Shown here piece by piece: positions 1-7,833 of a DNA stretch of 64,000 nucleotides. A program made the translations under genes and the position numbers. The notes under the pieces were generated by a model. It was not told the DNA's origin, did no database searches, and was given only the letters and a program-made list of their open reading frames with translations. Position 1 is the stretch's first letter; each line of letters starts with the position of its first letter. The stretch is from Pusillimonas sp. (GTDB lineage: Bacteria > Pseudomonadota > Gammaproteobacteria > Burkholderiales > Burkholderiaceae_B). The stretch is taken from NCBI RefSeq assembly GCF_029263785.1, contig NZ_JAJUFE010000003.1, positions 1 to 64,000 on the forward strand, given 5' to 3'.

Positions 1-209
1 CGGTAAGCCAACTGGCAGCTCCAGTCGGGGTGAGGGCCGACCGGCCGCTCATGGACCCGCCCCATTTTCAGTTCGAATCGCCTGGCTGCTTCGAAGCATA
101 GCCGTTTTGCTTGCTCGACGGAGTGAGCATCAAAATACACATGCGAGTGGTATCCGGCGACAATGCGCTCGGACCAACTGGACGATTGAGCATCAAAATT
201 CGTTTCCAT
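1..209 (-). CDS. DOPA 4,5-dioxygenase family protein (3' end off the window)
   Basis: Reading leftward from an ATG at 207-209 gives an open frame to the window edge, about 69 codons. The product contains GYHSHVYFDAHS near residue 20 and KMGRVHERPVGPHPDW near residue 50. Both are typical of the small DOPA 4,5-dioxygenase family, whose fungal and plant members cleave the catechol ring of DOPA; bacterial members usually have unknown substrates. The histidines in HSHVYF and GPHP are probable metal ligands. The gene is divergent from benE, so the two may share a control region (about 210-296), and an aromatic-compound role would fit that neighbour. The C-terminus is missing. The ribosome binding site is poor (AAGG almost touching the ATG), so the exact start is uncertain. 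Confidence 0.72.
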   Translation of the reverse strand, partial: METNFDAQSSSWSERIVAGYHSHVYFDAHSVEQAKRLCFEAARRFELKMGRVHERPVGPHPDWSCQLAY

Positions 210-296
210 CCTTATACATTAGCATGGTTACAATGCAGCGAACCGGTGTCGCTCACCAGCACCGGAACAATAATGCAAATGAAAGGGGGGTGCCAG

Positions 297-1469
297 GTGT
301 TATTGAAGGACTGGTCTGTATCAGCGGTTGCAGCGGGTTTTCTGGCGGTACTGATCGCCTACGCCGGCCCGGCGGTGATTTTCTTCCAGGCGGCGGCCGT
401 TGCAGATATTTCTACCGAGATGCTGTCGTCGTGGATATGGGCCATATCGATCGGGCCGGCCATCACGGGCATTTATCTGAGCTGGAAATTCAAGACGCCA
501 ATTGTCACCGCTTGGTCAGCGCCGGGCACAGCGCTGCTCGTGACGTTGTTTCCGGCCATAACCGTAAACCAGGCTGTGGCTGCCTACATTACCTCGGCCG
601 TGATCCTCTTCATCATCGGCGTGTCCGGGTGGTTTGATCGCATCATACGGAGTATTCCACGGGGAATTGCGTCAGGCATGATGGCCGGAATTTTGTTTCA
701 GTTCGGTCTTGATGCCTTTCGTTCGGCCGCGACGGCTCCGGCGCTGGCATTTGGGATGATCGCTGCATATATCGTCTTTCGACGCTTCTGGCCGCGCTAT
801 TGCGTTGTGCTGGTACTGATCGCGGGGATTGCACTGGCGGTGCTGATGGGACAGACAAGCTTGTCCACGCTGGATCTTGAGCTTGCCACACCCGTGTTCA
901 TCATGCCCGAGTGGACCTGGGACAGTACGCTCAGCCTGGCGCTGCCTTTGGTTCTGGTCAGTCTTACCGGGCAATTCTTGCCAGGCATGGCTATCTTGAA
1001 AGTGTCGGGCTACGACATGCCCGCCCGACCCATCCTCGTTACAACCAGCGCGGCCTCGGTCGTGGTGGCACTGTTCGGTGGCATCAACGTGGTGATCGCT
1101 GCGATTACAGCCGCGCTGTGTACCGGAAAGGATGCACATGAAGATCCTTCACGCCGCTACGTGGCGGGCATCGCCAACGGTGTGTTCTATTTGATCGGCG
1201 GTCTGTTCGCAGGAACCATTGTGCTGCTCTATACCGCGTTGCCAAAAGAATTCATTGCGGTGCTCGCGGGTCTGGCGCTGGTAGGTGCCATTACCAGTAA
1301 TGTTGCGGGAACGATACAGGACGAAGAGAACCGTGAGGCCGCGATGATTACCTTCCTCGCGACGGCGTCCAATATGCAGTTTCTGGGCCTGGGTTCGGCG
1401 TTCTGGGGGGTCGTGATCGGCGGTTTTGCCTATGGAGTATTGCGCTTGCGTACGCGCCGGGCCGTGTAG
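297..1469 (+). CDS. benE: BenE family benzoate/H+ symporter
   Basis: Predicted inner-membrane transporter of about 390 residues, the usual BenE length, with roughly a dozen hydrophobic segments. The N-terminus LLKDWSVSAVAAGFLAVLI and the segment TAWSAPGTALL are characteristic of BenE, which imports benzoate with protons. The frame is open upstream to 111, but I prefer GTG at 297 because the purine-rich run AAAGGGGGG at 282-290 lies about 7 nt before it and the protein then begins where BenE proteins begin; ATG 273, ATG 279 and TTG 303 are alternatives. No benzoate dioxygenase genes are adjacent. The divergent partner is a DOPA-dioxygenase-like gene. Benzoate is the family substrate, not shown here. 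Confidence 0.85.
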   Translation: MLLKDWSVSAVAAGFLAVLIAYAGPAVIFFQAAAVADISTEMLSSWIWAISIGPAITGIYLSWKFKTPIVTAWSAPGTALLVTLFPAITVNQAVAAYITSAVILFIIGVSGWFDRIIRSIPRGIASGMMAGILFQFGLDAFRSAATAPALAFGMIAAYIVFRRFWPRYCVVLVLIAGIALAVLMGQTSLSTLDLELATPVFIMPEWTWDSTLSLALPLVLVSLTGQFLPGMAILKVSGYDMPARPILVTTSAASVVVALFGGINVVIAAITAALCTGKDAHEDPSRRYVAGIANGVFYLIGGLFAGTIVLLYTALPKEFIAVLAGLALVGAITSNVAGTIQDEENREAAMITFLATASNMQFLGLGSAFWGVVIGGFAYGVLRLRTRRAV

Positions 1470-1610
1470 CGGACAAGAGGGTTTATTAATAAATTGCTTG
1501 GGGTTGATCTCTTTTTATAACGTCAAGGCATAAACAAAGACCTCAAAATTTGTTCGTGAACCGCAACTAAAAAAGTACAGTTTCATATATGTCAACCAAT
1601 GTGTTTGGCG

Positions 1611-1625
1611 TGGGTTTAATACCCA
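1611..1625. promoter_or_regulatory. Inverted repeat upstream of ABC importer, possible operator
   Basis: TGGGT and ACCCA arms, five bases each, flank TTAAT. The element lies about 47 bases before the ABC ATPase start and just upstream of a TATAAG hexamer at 1632-1637. The 202-bp gap between benE and the ATPase gene holds nothing else I can identify. A regulatory role is inference; the repeat is short and could be chance. Confidence 0.2.
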
Positions 1626-1671
1626 TCCGGCTATAAGGCCGCATTTGAGCCAAACGCATCGAGAATCACTT

Positions 1672-2466
1672 ATGAAACTTGAATTCAAACACATCAAGAA
1701 GAGCTTTGGCGATCTGAATGTCGTCCAGGACTTCAGCCGCGAAATCGATTCCGGCGAGCTGGTCGCCCTTGTTGGACCTTCTGGATGCGGCAAATCCACA
1801 CTTTTACACATCGCGGCTGGTCTGGAGCACCCCACTGCGGGCTCCATGCTGGCTGGCGGAAAGGCGGTGCGAGGCCCAAACCCCGAACGTACACTCATGT
1901 TCCAGGAAAATGCTCTTTATCCCTGGATGACGCTTGTGCAAAACGTTGCATTGGCCCTGGAGTTCCAGAATATTGACAAGAAGCTGGCTGACAAACAGGC
2001 TCGTGAATGGCTCGAGAAAGTCAACCTGAAGAGCTTCGAAGATTATTACCCGCATCAGGTGTCGGGCGGGATGCGCCAGCGAGCCGCCTTGGCACGCGCG
2101 TTCATCACCCGGCCAAAGGCTTTGCTGCTTGACGAGCCCTTTGGTGCCCTTGATGCGCTTACACGCATGACTCTGCAGGACGCTCTGCGACAGTTGATTC
2201 GCGAGGCAGGTCCTACTGTGTTGCTGGTGACGCACGACGTCGATGAAGCGCTATTTTTGGCCGACCGGATTCTGGTGTTCAGCAAGCGCCCGGCAACCGT
2301 ATTGAAGGAATTCACCTTGTCCGAGCACGAGAAAACGCATGATCTGTCGCAGTTCGCGGATATGCGCCGCGAGATTCTGGGGCTTTTGGGCATTCATGCC
2401 GAGCATGATCAAAACCCCGGCGCAGAACCGCAAACACAGGATTCACTTGAAGGAGTTGCAGTATGA
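1672..2466 (+). CDS. ABC transporter ATP-binding protein, nitrate/sulfonate/taurine type
   Basis: ATPase of 264 residues, typical for SsuB/TauB-type importers. Visible motifs are Walker A GPSGCGKST (residues 35-43), the signature VSGGMRQR, Walker B LLLDEPFGALD and the switch histidine in TVLLVTHDVDEA. It should power import through the permease at 3569-4342 together with the binding protein that follows. The start is the ATG giving MKLEFKHIKKSFGD; an upstream in-frame ATG at 1645 has no better ribosome site. The stop overlaps the next start by 4 bp (ATGA), indicating translational coupling. The substrate cannot be read from this subunit. Confidence 0.9.
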   Translation: MKLEFKHIKKSFGDLNVVQDFSREIDSGELVALVGPSGCGKSTLLHIAAGLEHPTAGSMLAGGKAVRGPNPERTLMFQENALYPWMTLVQNVALALEFQNIDKKLADKQAREWLEKVNLKSFEDYYPHQVSGGMRQRAALARAFITRPKALLLDEPFGALDALTRMTLQDALRQLIREAGPTVLLVTHDVDEALFLADRILVFSKRPATVLKEFTLSEHEKTHDLSQFADMRREILGLLGIHAEHDQNPGAEPQTQDSLEGVAV

Positions 2467-3458
2467 AGTTCTTACGCATGTTGTTGCCGGCCTTGGCCGC
2501 ACTGGCGCTGTCCAGTCAGGCGATCGCGGCAGAAAAGTTCAAGATCGGCTATCTGCGCGTCATGGATGACGCTCAGGTCATGGCTGCCTACGAAGGCGGC
2601 TTTTATAAGAAACACGGCCTGGACGTCGAGCTGGTGGAGTTCAAATCGGGTACTGACCTGATCAAGGCTATTGTGGGCGGTCAGCTGGATACGGGTGTCC
2701 TTGGCTTTACGAACGCGGCTTCGTGGTCGTCGCGTGGCGCCGACCTTAAAGTGGTGGGCGGTGCCCAACACGGATATCACGCCATTGTTGTGCGCGATGA
2801 TGCCAACATCAAGACTGTTGCCGACCTTAAAGGGCGCACTCTTGCATCGCAAAAAGAAGGCAGCACCGCCGACACCGTGCTGCGCGGTGTGGTACTGAAG
2901 GACGCCGGTCTGGCGCCCACTGACCTGAATATCATGGGCGTCAGCCCGCAAGTTGCCGTTCAGTCTCTGGTAGGAAGCCGTGTGGACGCAGCATTCCTGT
3001 TCGAACCGCAGGCCAGCATCGCCAAGCTGGTGGCTCCCGTTACGGAAATCTACGAAATCGGCGAAGTATGGCCATTTCCCTGCATGGTCGTCATTACTTC
3101 CGGCGAGACGCTGCGCAAGAACAAGGAAGGGGTCTGGGCTTCCATGGATGCCCAGCGCGAGGCCATCGAGTTGCTTACCAATAATCCGGAAGAGGGCGCA
3201 AAGCTGATCGCCGGCTATTTCATTGCCGAACCCAAGCTCAAGACACTCGAGCATGGTGAGATTGCACGCGAAGACGTTATTCGCGACGCTATCGCAAGCC
3301 AGACTTTCAGCCCCATTCTTACGCCCCAGGAACTGGACCGCATGCAGGAGATTGCCGACATCATGCAGAGCCAGGGTTCGCTCAAGACACGTGACGGATC
3401 GCCATTTGATGTGAACACCATTGTCGATCTCAGCTGGCAGAAAGCTCGCCAATTGTAA
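2463..3458 (+). CDS. ABC transporter substrate-binding protein, NMT1/SsuA-like
   Basis: Periplasmic binding protein of 331 residues. It has a clear Sec signal peptide (positive MKFLR, hydrophobic LLPALAALAL, likely cleavage after AIA near residue 22). The mature start KFKIGYLRVMDDAQVMAAYEG resembles the NMT1/THI5-like and SsuA/TauA families, with the GGFYKKHGLDVE segment usual in that fold. It is translationally coupled to the ATPase by a 4-bp overlap. A strong terminator-like hairpin follows at 3525-3558, before the permease gene, which would favour extra production of this subunit. Ligands in this family include sulfonates, pyrimidines and aromatic acids; the BenE neighbour hints at an aromatic or organic anion but does not prove it. 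Confidence 0.85.
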   Translation: MKFLRMLLPALAALALSSQAIAAEKFKIGYLRVMDDAQVMAAYEGGFYKKHGLDVELVEFKSGTDLIKAIVGGQLDTGVLGFTNAASWSSRGADLKVVGGAQHGYHAIVVRDDANIKTVADLKGRTLASQKEGSTADTVLRGVVLKDAGLAPTDLNIMGVSPQVAVQSLVGSRVDAAFLFEPQASIAKLVAPVTEIYEIGEVWPFPCMVVITSGETLRKNKEGVWASMDAQREAIELLTNNPEEGAKLIAGYFIAEPKLKTLEHGEIAREDVIRDAIASQTFSPILTPQELDRMQEIADIMQSQGSLKTRDGSPFDVNTIVDLSWQKARQL

Positions 3459-3524
3459 TCCGCTCGATTCTTACCAACCCGGGCGTAGCGGCACACGGCA
3501 ACTGCCTTGTGTGGCTGCGCACTG

Positions 3525-3558
3525 AAGATGGCCGGTAACCTTCCGGCCATCTTGTTTT
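3525..3558 (+). terminator. Intra-operon terminator or attenuating hairpin
   Basis: Eleven-base perfect arms, AAGATGGCCGG (3525-3535) and CCGGCCATCTT (3543-3553), enclose a 7-nt loop and are followed by GTTTTA. It lies between the binding-protein gene and the permease gene of the same ABC system, so it probably lets only part of the transcripts reach the permease, or stabilises the upstream mRNA. Confidence 0.75.
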
Positions 3559-3568
3559 AAAGCCATTC

Positions 3569-4342
3569 ATGAGTTCACGTTCACAATTATCAAGGTTCCA
3601 GAAAGCCACTGCGATGACGGTGGCGATATTGTTCATTTTGCTGATCTGGCAGGCTGCGGCCTGGACACTGCCCGACTTCCTGATGCCTGGCGTACCGACA
3701 GTCATCATGCGTTTGTGGGAAGAAATCCAGACCGGCGAGTTTCGTCAGGTTCTATCTGGCAGCCTGGCACGGCTGGGGCTGGGCTATGGGTTTGCGCTGC
3801 TCTTCGGGATAGGCCTGGGTTTGCTGGGCGGTGTACTGTTTTTTTTCCGCGAGGTGCTCAAGTCGGTGATCATCATCTTGCAGTCGATCCCGTCTATCGC
3901 CTGGGTGCCGCTGTTCCTCATCTTGATGGGCTTTGGCAATGTGCCGATCATCGTTGTCATTGCACTGGCCGCATTTTTTCCGGCTGCCTTGTCGGTGATG
4001 AATGCGACCGAGAGCGTCCTGAAGGTGCATGTCTCGGCTGCGCGTGTCATGGGGGCTTCGCGTTGGGGAATGATCAAGCGCGTCTACCTGCCGGCAGTCA
4101 TGCCCGAACTGATTACGGGGGCGCAGCTTGCCTTTGGCAATGCATGGCGCGCCCTGATTTCTGCGGAAATGCTGATCGGCTTTGGGCAAGGCCTGGGCAG
4201 ATCTCTTGCCTATGCGGGTGAAACAGCGGACATGACCGGCGTGATGGCGAACATTCTCACGATTGCCATTCTCGCAACCTTGATCGATCAGGTTCTGCTG
4301 GAAAACCTCAAGCGCAAGTTGCTGCGGTATCAATACGTTTAA
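3569..4342 (+). CDS. ABC transporter permease, SsuC/TauC-like
   Basis: Integral membrane protein of 257 residues with about six hydrophobic segments. It carries the EAA-loop typical of binding-protein-dependent permeases (ARVMGASRWGMIKRVYLPAVMPELITG region), which docks on the ATPase. It completes the importer encoded by 1672-3458. The start is the ATG at 3569, 11 nt after the hairpin's T-run. The 110-bp gap with a hairpin makes expression relative to the first two genes interesting. Confidence 0.88.
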   Translation: MSSRSQLSRFQKATAMTVAILFILLIWQAAAWTLPDFLMPGVPTVIMRLWEEIQTGEFRQVLSGSLARLGLGYGFALLFGIGLGLLGGVLFFFREVLKSVIIILQSIPSIAWVPLFLILMGFGNVPIIVVIALAAFFPAALSVMNATESVLKVHVSAARVMGASRWGMIKRVYLPAVMPELITGAQLAFGNAWRALISAEMLIGFGQGLGRSLAYAGETADMTGVMANILTIAILATLIDQVLLENLKRKLLRYQYV

Positions 4343-4364
4343 GGACCGGCACGAGCGTGCCGGC

Positions 4365-5213
4365 ATGAGCATGTCGAATTATCTGTTGCGAACGGTCGTG
4401 TGTGTGTGGTTGGCAGGTTGTGGGCTTGGCGCCGTCGGCGCCCAGGCGTCGCCCGGCGCACCGACCCAACGCCCCGACGTGGCCAGTGAGAGTGACGGCG
4501 AAAGAGCCGGTGAACTTGTTGTCGGAGTGCGTCACGTCGTTCCGCCTTTCGTTGCCGGAAGCAAAGTCAGAACGCCGGAAAACATAGAAACACTGCTGGT
4601 GGACGAGGTAGCAAAAAGCATGCAACGCACGCCTCGATACATTGCTGCCGACGCAAGCAGTAGCTCGGTATCGCCCGAGACCTTTGATTTTGTCGTGGCG
4701 GATCTTCCCAAGGGCAGTCCCCCGGTCTTTCCGTCCATGACCGCCATCGCCACCGGTCAGGTGACACGGCCCATGGCCATCATGCGCACCGACACAGACA
4801 TCAAGTCGTGGACGCAGCTGAAGGGCAGGACAGTCTGTCTGGCTGAAGATGGGAAATACGTCGGGAAGATTGCACAGCAGTACGGAGCCATCGAGCAGGT
4901 TTATCGAGCTCCCGCCGACTCCTTGCTTGCCCTGCGCATCGGTGAGTGCGACGCTGCAGTGCATGACGACACGATGCTGAAGGCATTATTGCGCTTTCCG
5001 GAATGGAAGAAGTTCTCGGCAAGTCTGCCGCCCGGTAACGCCTCCGCGCAATATTTTCTGGTGCCTGCCCAGCGCAAGGAACTTGCAAATCGACTTCGCA
5101 AATTGGTGGCGGGATGGCAAAGTAAGGGGTATTACGGCAAACTGATTGCAGATATGACGCATGATATTGCGTTCGAAGTGTATCTGGATCAGACCGTCCC
5201 TGATTGCCATTAA
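4365..5213 (+). CDS. Periplasmic solute-binding protein, family 3-like, possible lipoprotein
   Basis: Protein of 282 residues. The N-terminus has a signal peptide with the lipobox-like LAGC (VCVWLAGCGLG), so it may be a lipoprotein anchored by Cys. The body resembles bacterial extracellular solute-binding family 3 proteins: VVGVRHVVPPFV near the mature start, the hinge-type segment LKGRTVCLAEDGKYVGKIAQQYG and GECDAAVHDDTMLK. It lies 22 bp after the permease gene, so it may be a second binding subunit or sensor for the same importer. Its fold class differs from that of the NMT1-type protein, which makes a shared permease uncertain. A GC-rich hairpin (4346-4363) ends one base before the ATG and may limit initiation; ATG 4371 is an alternative start. 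Confidence 0.7.
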   Translation: MSMSNYLLRTVVCVWLAGCGLGAVGAQASPGAPTQRPDVASESDGERAGELVVGVRHVVPPFVAGSKVRTPENIETLLVDEVAKSMQRTPRYIAADASSSSVSPETFDFVVADLPKGSPPVFPSMTAIATGQVTRPMAIMRTDTDIKSWTQLKGRTVCLAEDGKYVGKIAQQYGAIEQVYRAPADSLLALRIGECDAAVHDDTMLKALLRFPEWKKFSASLPPGNASAQYFLVPAQRKELANRLRKLVAGWQSKGYYGKLIADMTHDIAFEVYLDQTVPDCH

Positions 5214-5253
5214 TGTACATGGCAAGTTTGTTAATCAAGCATTTAGCCTGCTC

Positions 5254-5775
5254 ATGTCTTCAGATTCCGATCGAACCGGCCGCCTTTTTTTTGCCCTTTG
5301 GCCCGATGAACAGACAGCCGGCCTTCTGGCACAGAGGCAAGCCGTGCTCGAGGGCGCGCGGCACACCCACGCGCGTGACTTCCATCTTACCCTGGCGTTT
5401 CTGGGCGTTCAGCCGATGTCACAGCTGGCTGCTTTACAAGCCGTGGTTGAACAGATTGAATTCAGCGCGATTTCAATGACGTTGAACACATACGGCGAGT
5501 TCGCACGCCAAAAGGTCGTGTGGGCAGGCATGACAGACGTTCCGGAGTCGCTGCGGGAGCTGCGTGTTCGTCTATTGGCAATGCCAGCCTTGTCCGCAGT
5601 CTCATTTCGACGAGAAGCCGGGTTTGTACCCCATGTTACTTTGGCGCGAAAGGCGGCGTTGCCGCGTGCCGGGTTCGAACCAATACACTGGACAGCCCGA
5701 CGCATTGCACTGGCCACCTCGCAAGAAGCCGGTACGATGCCACGCTATCGCCTGTTGGCTTGTCGAGACGTTTAG
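5254..5775 (+). CDS. thpR: RNA 2',3'-cyclic phosphodiesterase (2H family)
   Basis: Protein of 173 residues with the two catalytic HxT motifs of 2H phosphoesterases, HLT (residues 44-46, in FHLTLAFLG) and HVT (127-129, in FVPHVTLARK). ThpR (formerly LigT) hydrolyses 2',3'-cyclic phosphate RNA ends. The start giving MSSDSDRTGRLFFALWP is preferred because it places the conserved RLFFALWP strand at the N-terminus; the frame is open 31 codons further upstream. The next gene, sixA, follows after 39 bp on the same strand. Confidence 0.85.
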   Translation: MSSDSDRTGRLFFALWPDEQTAGLLAQRQAVLEGARHTHARDFHLTLAFLGVQPMSQLAALQAVVEQIEFSAISMTLNTYGEFARQKVVWAGMTDVPESLRELRVRLLAMPALSAVSFRREAGFVPHVTLARKAALPRAGFEPIHWTARRIALATSQEAGTMPRYRLLACRDV

Positions 5776-5814
5776 GGTGGGTTACCTTTTAGCCTTTGTG
5801 CTTAAGGATCCTGG

Positions 5815-6342
5815 ATGTCCGGTTCGAATCGTCGCCTGTTTTTACTGCGCCACGCCGAGGCGGCGCGCCCACCCGCCATCCATGACCATGAGCGTCCCCT
5901 TAGTGCGGTGGGTCAGACCGATGCTGCGTCCATGGGAATTTATATGGCGCGAGCCGGTCTGGTCCCCGATTTCGCACTGGTATCGACGTCAGCGCGCACG
6001 CGCGAGACATGGGCTCTGGTCCAGAAATCCCTGCCAGAGGTGGTTCCCGCGGTATTTGAAAGTCGAATCTACGAATCTGGCCCGGACGATATCCTGACGG
6101 TGATCCGTTCTGCTCCCGCAATGGAAGAGAAGCTGATTGTTGTGGGACATAACCCCGGCATGCACCGGCTGGCGCTGTATCTCGTGGGCAGTGCCCAACG
6201 AAATGCATATGCCCGTTTGCATGCGGATTACCCGCCCGGTTCGCTGGCAGTCATTGATTTTGACGTTGATTCCTGGAGCGCCATCGGCGAGCAGCAGGGT
6301 GTGCTCGAACGATACGCCACGCCGGCCAGTCAATCAGAATAA
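5815..6342 (+). CDS. sixA: Histidine phosphatase family protein, SixA-like
   Basis: Protein of 175 residues. LLRHAEA (catalytic His13) near the N-terminus and VVGHNPGMHRL near residue 107 form the phosphohistidine phosphatase core. SixA removes phosphate from histidine on phosphotransfer proteins; in E. coli it acts on the nitrogen PTS. It is short, as SixA proteins are. It is probably co-transcribed with thpR. The exact target here is unknown; a PTS cluster sits at the far right of the window but is not linked. Confidence 0.8.
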   Translation: MSGSNRRLFLLRHAEAARPPAIHDHERPLSAVGQTDAASMGIYMARAGLVPDFALVSTSARTRETWALVQKSLPEVVPAVFESRIYESGPDDILTVIRSAPAMEEKLIVVGHNPGMHRLALYLVGSAQRNAYARLHADYPPGSLAVIDFDVDSWSAIGEQQGVLERYATPASQSE

Positions 6343-6408
6343 AGCGGATGCGGGGTGTGTTCGGTGCGCGGTCGAACGCCTGGCAAGACGTCGCCGGCAA
6401 GCAAAGTT

Positions 6409-6666
6409 TTAGTTGCGCCTGCGTGCGGGCGAGTAGGCAGGACGATTTGGCAGATGACGGAAGGTGATTCTTCCCTTGCTCAAATCGTAGGGTGACATTT
6501 CGAGGGTGACCTTATCACCAGCAAGGATGCGAATGTGGTGCTTGCGCATTTTTCCGCCAGTGTAGGCGATGACGGGATGCCCATTATCCAACGTGACGCG
6601 AAAACGCGAATCAGGCAGGACTTCGGTAACGGAGCCGCTCATTTCCAATAATTCTTCTTTAGCCAT
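6409..6666 (-). CDS. infA: Translation initiation factor IF-1, C-terminally extended
   Basis: An 85-residue IF-1: [33 protein letters not shown] and [18 protein letters not shown] cover the whole OB fold, which binds the ribosomal A site during initiation. E. coli IF-1 is 72 residues; this protein continues after ITFRHL with a basic, proline-rich tail ending ARRRN. Betaproteobacteria often carry two IF-1 genes, one in the ribosomal protein operon; this solitary copy is probably the second. It has a good ribosome site (AGGAG, 8 nt before ATG). It is convergent with sixA. Upstream (6667-7228) is a 562-bp stretch without genes. Confidence 0.93.
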   Translation of the reverse strand: MAKEELLEMSGSVTEVLPDSRFRVTLDNGHPVIAYTGGKMRKHHIRILAGDKVTLEMSPYDLSKGRITFRHLPNRPAYSPARRRN

Positions 6667-6847
6667 ATGTGATTCTCCTGTAAAAAACAGTGCAGCAAAT
6701 CCACGCTGGTGGCGCGGTTTGCCAATGTTTCAGTGCGCGGGTAGCGCAGGTTGAGTAAAGCGACGGAACCTGGCGGTTCGTAAAGGGAAGGTCGCCGGCT
6801 GTAGTGGCAGGCGAATCGAGAAGGGCCCGTATGTAGGTCGGGGTCGA

Positions 6848-6868
6848 AAAAGCTGAATATCAGCTTTT
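6848..6868. promoter_or_regulatory. AT-rich hairpin between infA and sodC
   Basis: A 9-bp perfect stem (AAAAGCTGA / TCAGCTTTT) with a 3-nt loop. Read on the minus strand it is followed by TTTTT-like bases. It stands about 180 bp upstream of infA and could lie in its 5' untranslated region or be a cap for antisense transcription. Between here and 6960 the sequence is AT-rich (TATATAAC twice), the likely promoter area for the divergent infA and sodC genes. Confidence 0.35.
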
Positions 6869-7031
6869 GAACGTGCCCTTATATAACTTGCCGCTATATA
6901 ACTGGTTTGTCTTTTGAAAGACTTCTATTTAACTAAAAATAGTAACCGATACCGCGGCGTTGGTCAAGGTTCCGGATTCGCTTTATTTCGGGGGGTCACG
7001 GGGCTGGCAAAGGGAACGTAGTTTGCTGGCG

Positions 7032-7209
7032 CCATATGGCCATATGGTCCGGCGTTATAGGGTCCGTTGGCGCTATGGGGTCGCATGCGGGCATACGGTG
7101 GCATACGGTTCCAGCGGCCTTCGAGGCTGCATTATTGATCTGATCCCCAGGCATGTATCGACGCGCCGTGTATGTATCGACGCACCGTGCATGCATCGAC
7201 GCGCCGTGT
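7032..7209. repeat. Cluster of short tandem duplications upstream of sodC
   Basis: Four different tandem duplications lie in 180 bp. CCATATGG twice (7032-7047) forms a 16-bp perfect palindrome. An imperfect 18-bp unit beginning GGCGTTATAGGG occurs twice (7051-7086). GCATACGGT plus one base occurs twice (7091-7110). A 19-bp unit beginning ATGTATCGACGC occurs three times in tandem (7153-7209, one or two differences between copies), ending about 9 bp before the sodC ribosome site. No credible ORF explains them. Confidence 0.8.
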
Positions 7210-7228
7210 TTTTGAACAGGAGATTTCC

Positions 7229-7831
7229 ATGCACACACTTGCAACGTCTCGCATTAATTCCGCAGACAGACGATCAAATGCTTTACGCCGCCGTCGCTCG
7301 CGACAATCCTCAGGTGCGCTGATTGCAATATTGCTATCGGGCGGAGTATTTGCCACAGCGGCACACGCTGATGTCACCGTTACGATGCACAAGGTGTCCC
7401 AAGAAGGAATCACTGACGAGATTGGCAATATCAAGGTGTCCGAATCGGAATTCGGTTTGGTGTTTACGCCTGAGCTCAAAGGGCTGTCGCCCGGAGTGCA
7501 TGGATTCCACGTTCACCAGAACCCCAGTTGCGATCCGCTGGAAAAGGATGGAAAGGTCACACCGGCTGGTGCGGCGGGCGGTCACTACGATCCCGATAAT
7601 GCCAAGAAACACGCAAGCCCGTGGGGTGACGGACACCTGGGCGATCTGCCTGCCTTGTACGTTGACGCAGAGGGCAATGCACGGTTGCCGGTATTGGCTC
7701 CTCGACTCACAAAACTCGACCAGATCAAGGGACGCGCATTGATGGTGCACGAGGGAGGCGACAATTACTCTGACCACCCCATGCCGCTTGGCGGAGGGGG
7801 TGGGCGCATGGCCTGCGGGGTAATCCGGTAA
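7229..7831 (+). CDS. sodC: Periplasmic Cu/Zn superoxide dismutase
   Basis: Preprotein of 200 residues. It has a basic N-region rich in Arg, a hydrophobic core (LIAILLSGGVFATAA) and likely cleavage after AHA (residue 47), so it acts in the periplasm. Metal ligands can be placed: His94 and His96 (HGFHVHQN), bridging His119 (GGHYDP), His128, His136 and Asp139 (GHLGDLP), and His174 (MVHEGGDNY). Cys101 and Cys196 should form the structural disulfide. It detoxifies superoxide. The start has AGGAG 6 nt upstream; an upstream in-frame ATG at 7172 lies inside the tandem repeats and is not favoured. Three genes for diiron or redox proteins follow, but no operon is evident. Confidence 0.93.
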   Translation: MHTLATSRINSADRRSNALRRRRSRQSSGALIAILLSGGVFATAAHADVTVTMHKVSQEGITDEIGNIKVSESEFGLVFTPELKGLSPGVHGFHVHQNPSCDPLEKDGKVTPAGAAGGHYDPDNAKKHASPWGDGHLGDLPALYVDAEGNARLPVLAPRLTKLDQIKGRALMVHEGGDNYSDHPMPLGGGGGRMACGVIR

Positions 7832-7833
7832 GC

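Noticed and set aside
124-199. 13-bp exact direct repeat TGAGCATCAAAAT at 124-136 and 187-199
   Set aside because: Both copies are coding (FDAQS and FDAHS in the DOPA-dioxygenase-like protein) and lie in frame; probably chance.
2472-3452. 326-codon minus-strand open frame opposite the ABC binding-protein gene
   Set aside because: It is antisense to a gene with a clear signal peptide and family motifs; its product has no recognisable domain and many His, Gln and Cys, as expected of a GC-rich shadow frame.
7153-7209. Three 19-bp repeats considered as a CRISPR array
   Set aside because: The copies are directly adjacent with no spacers, and no cas genes are present.
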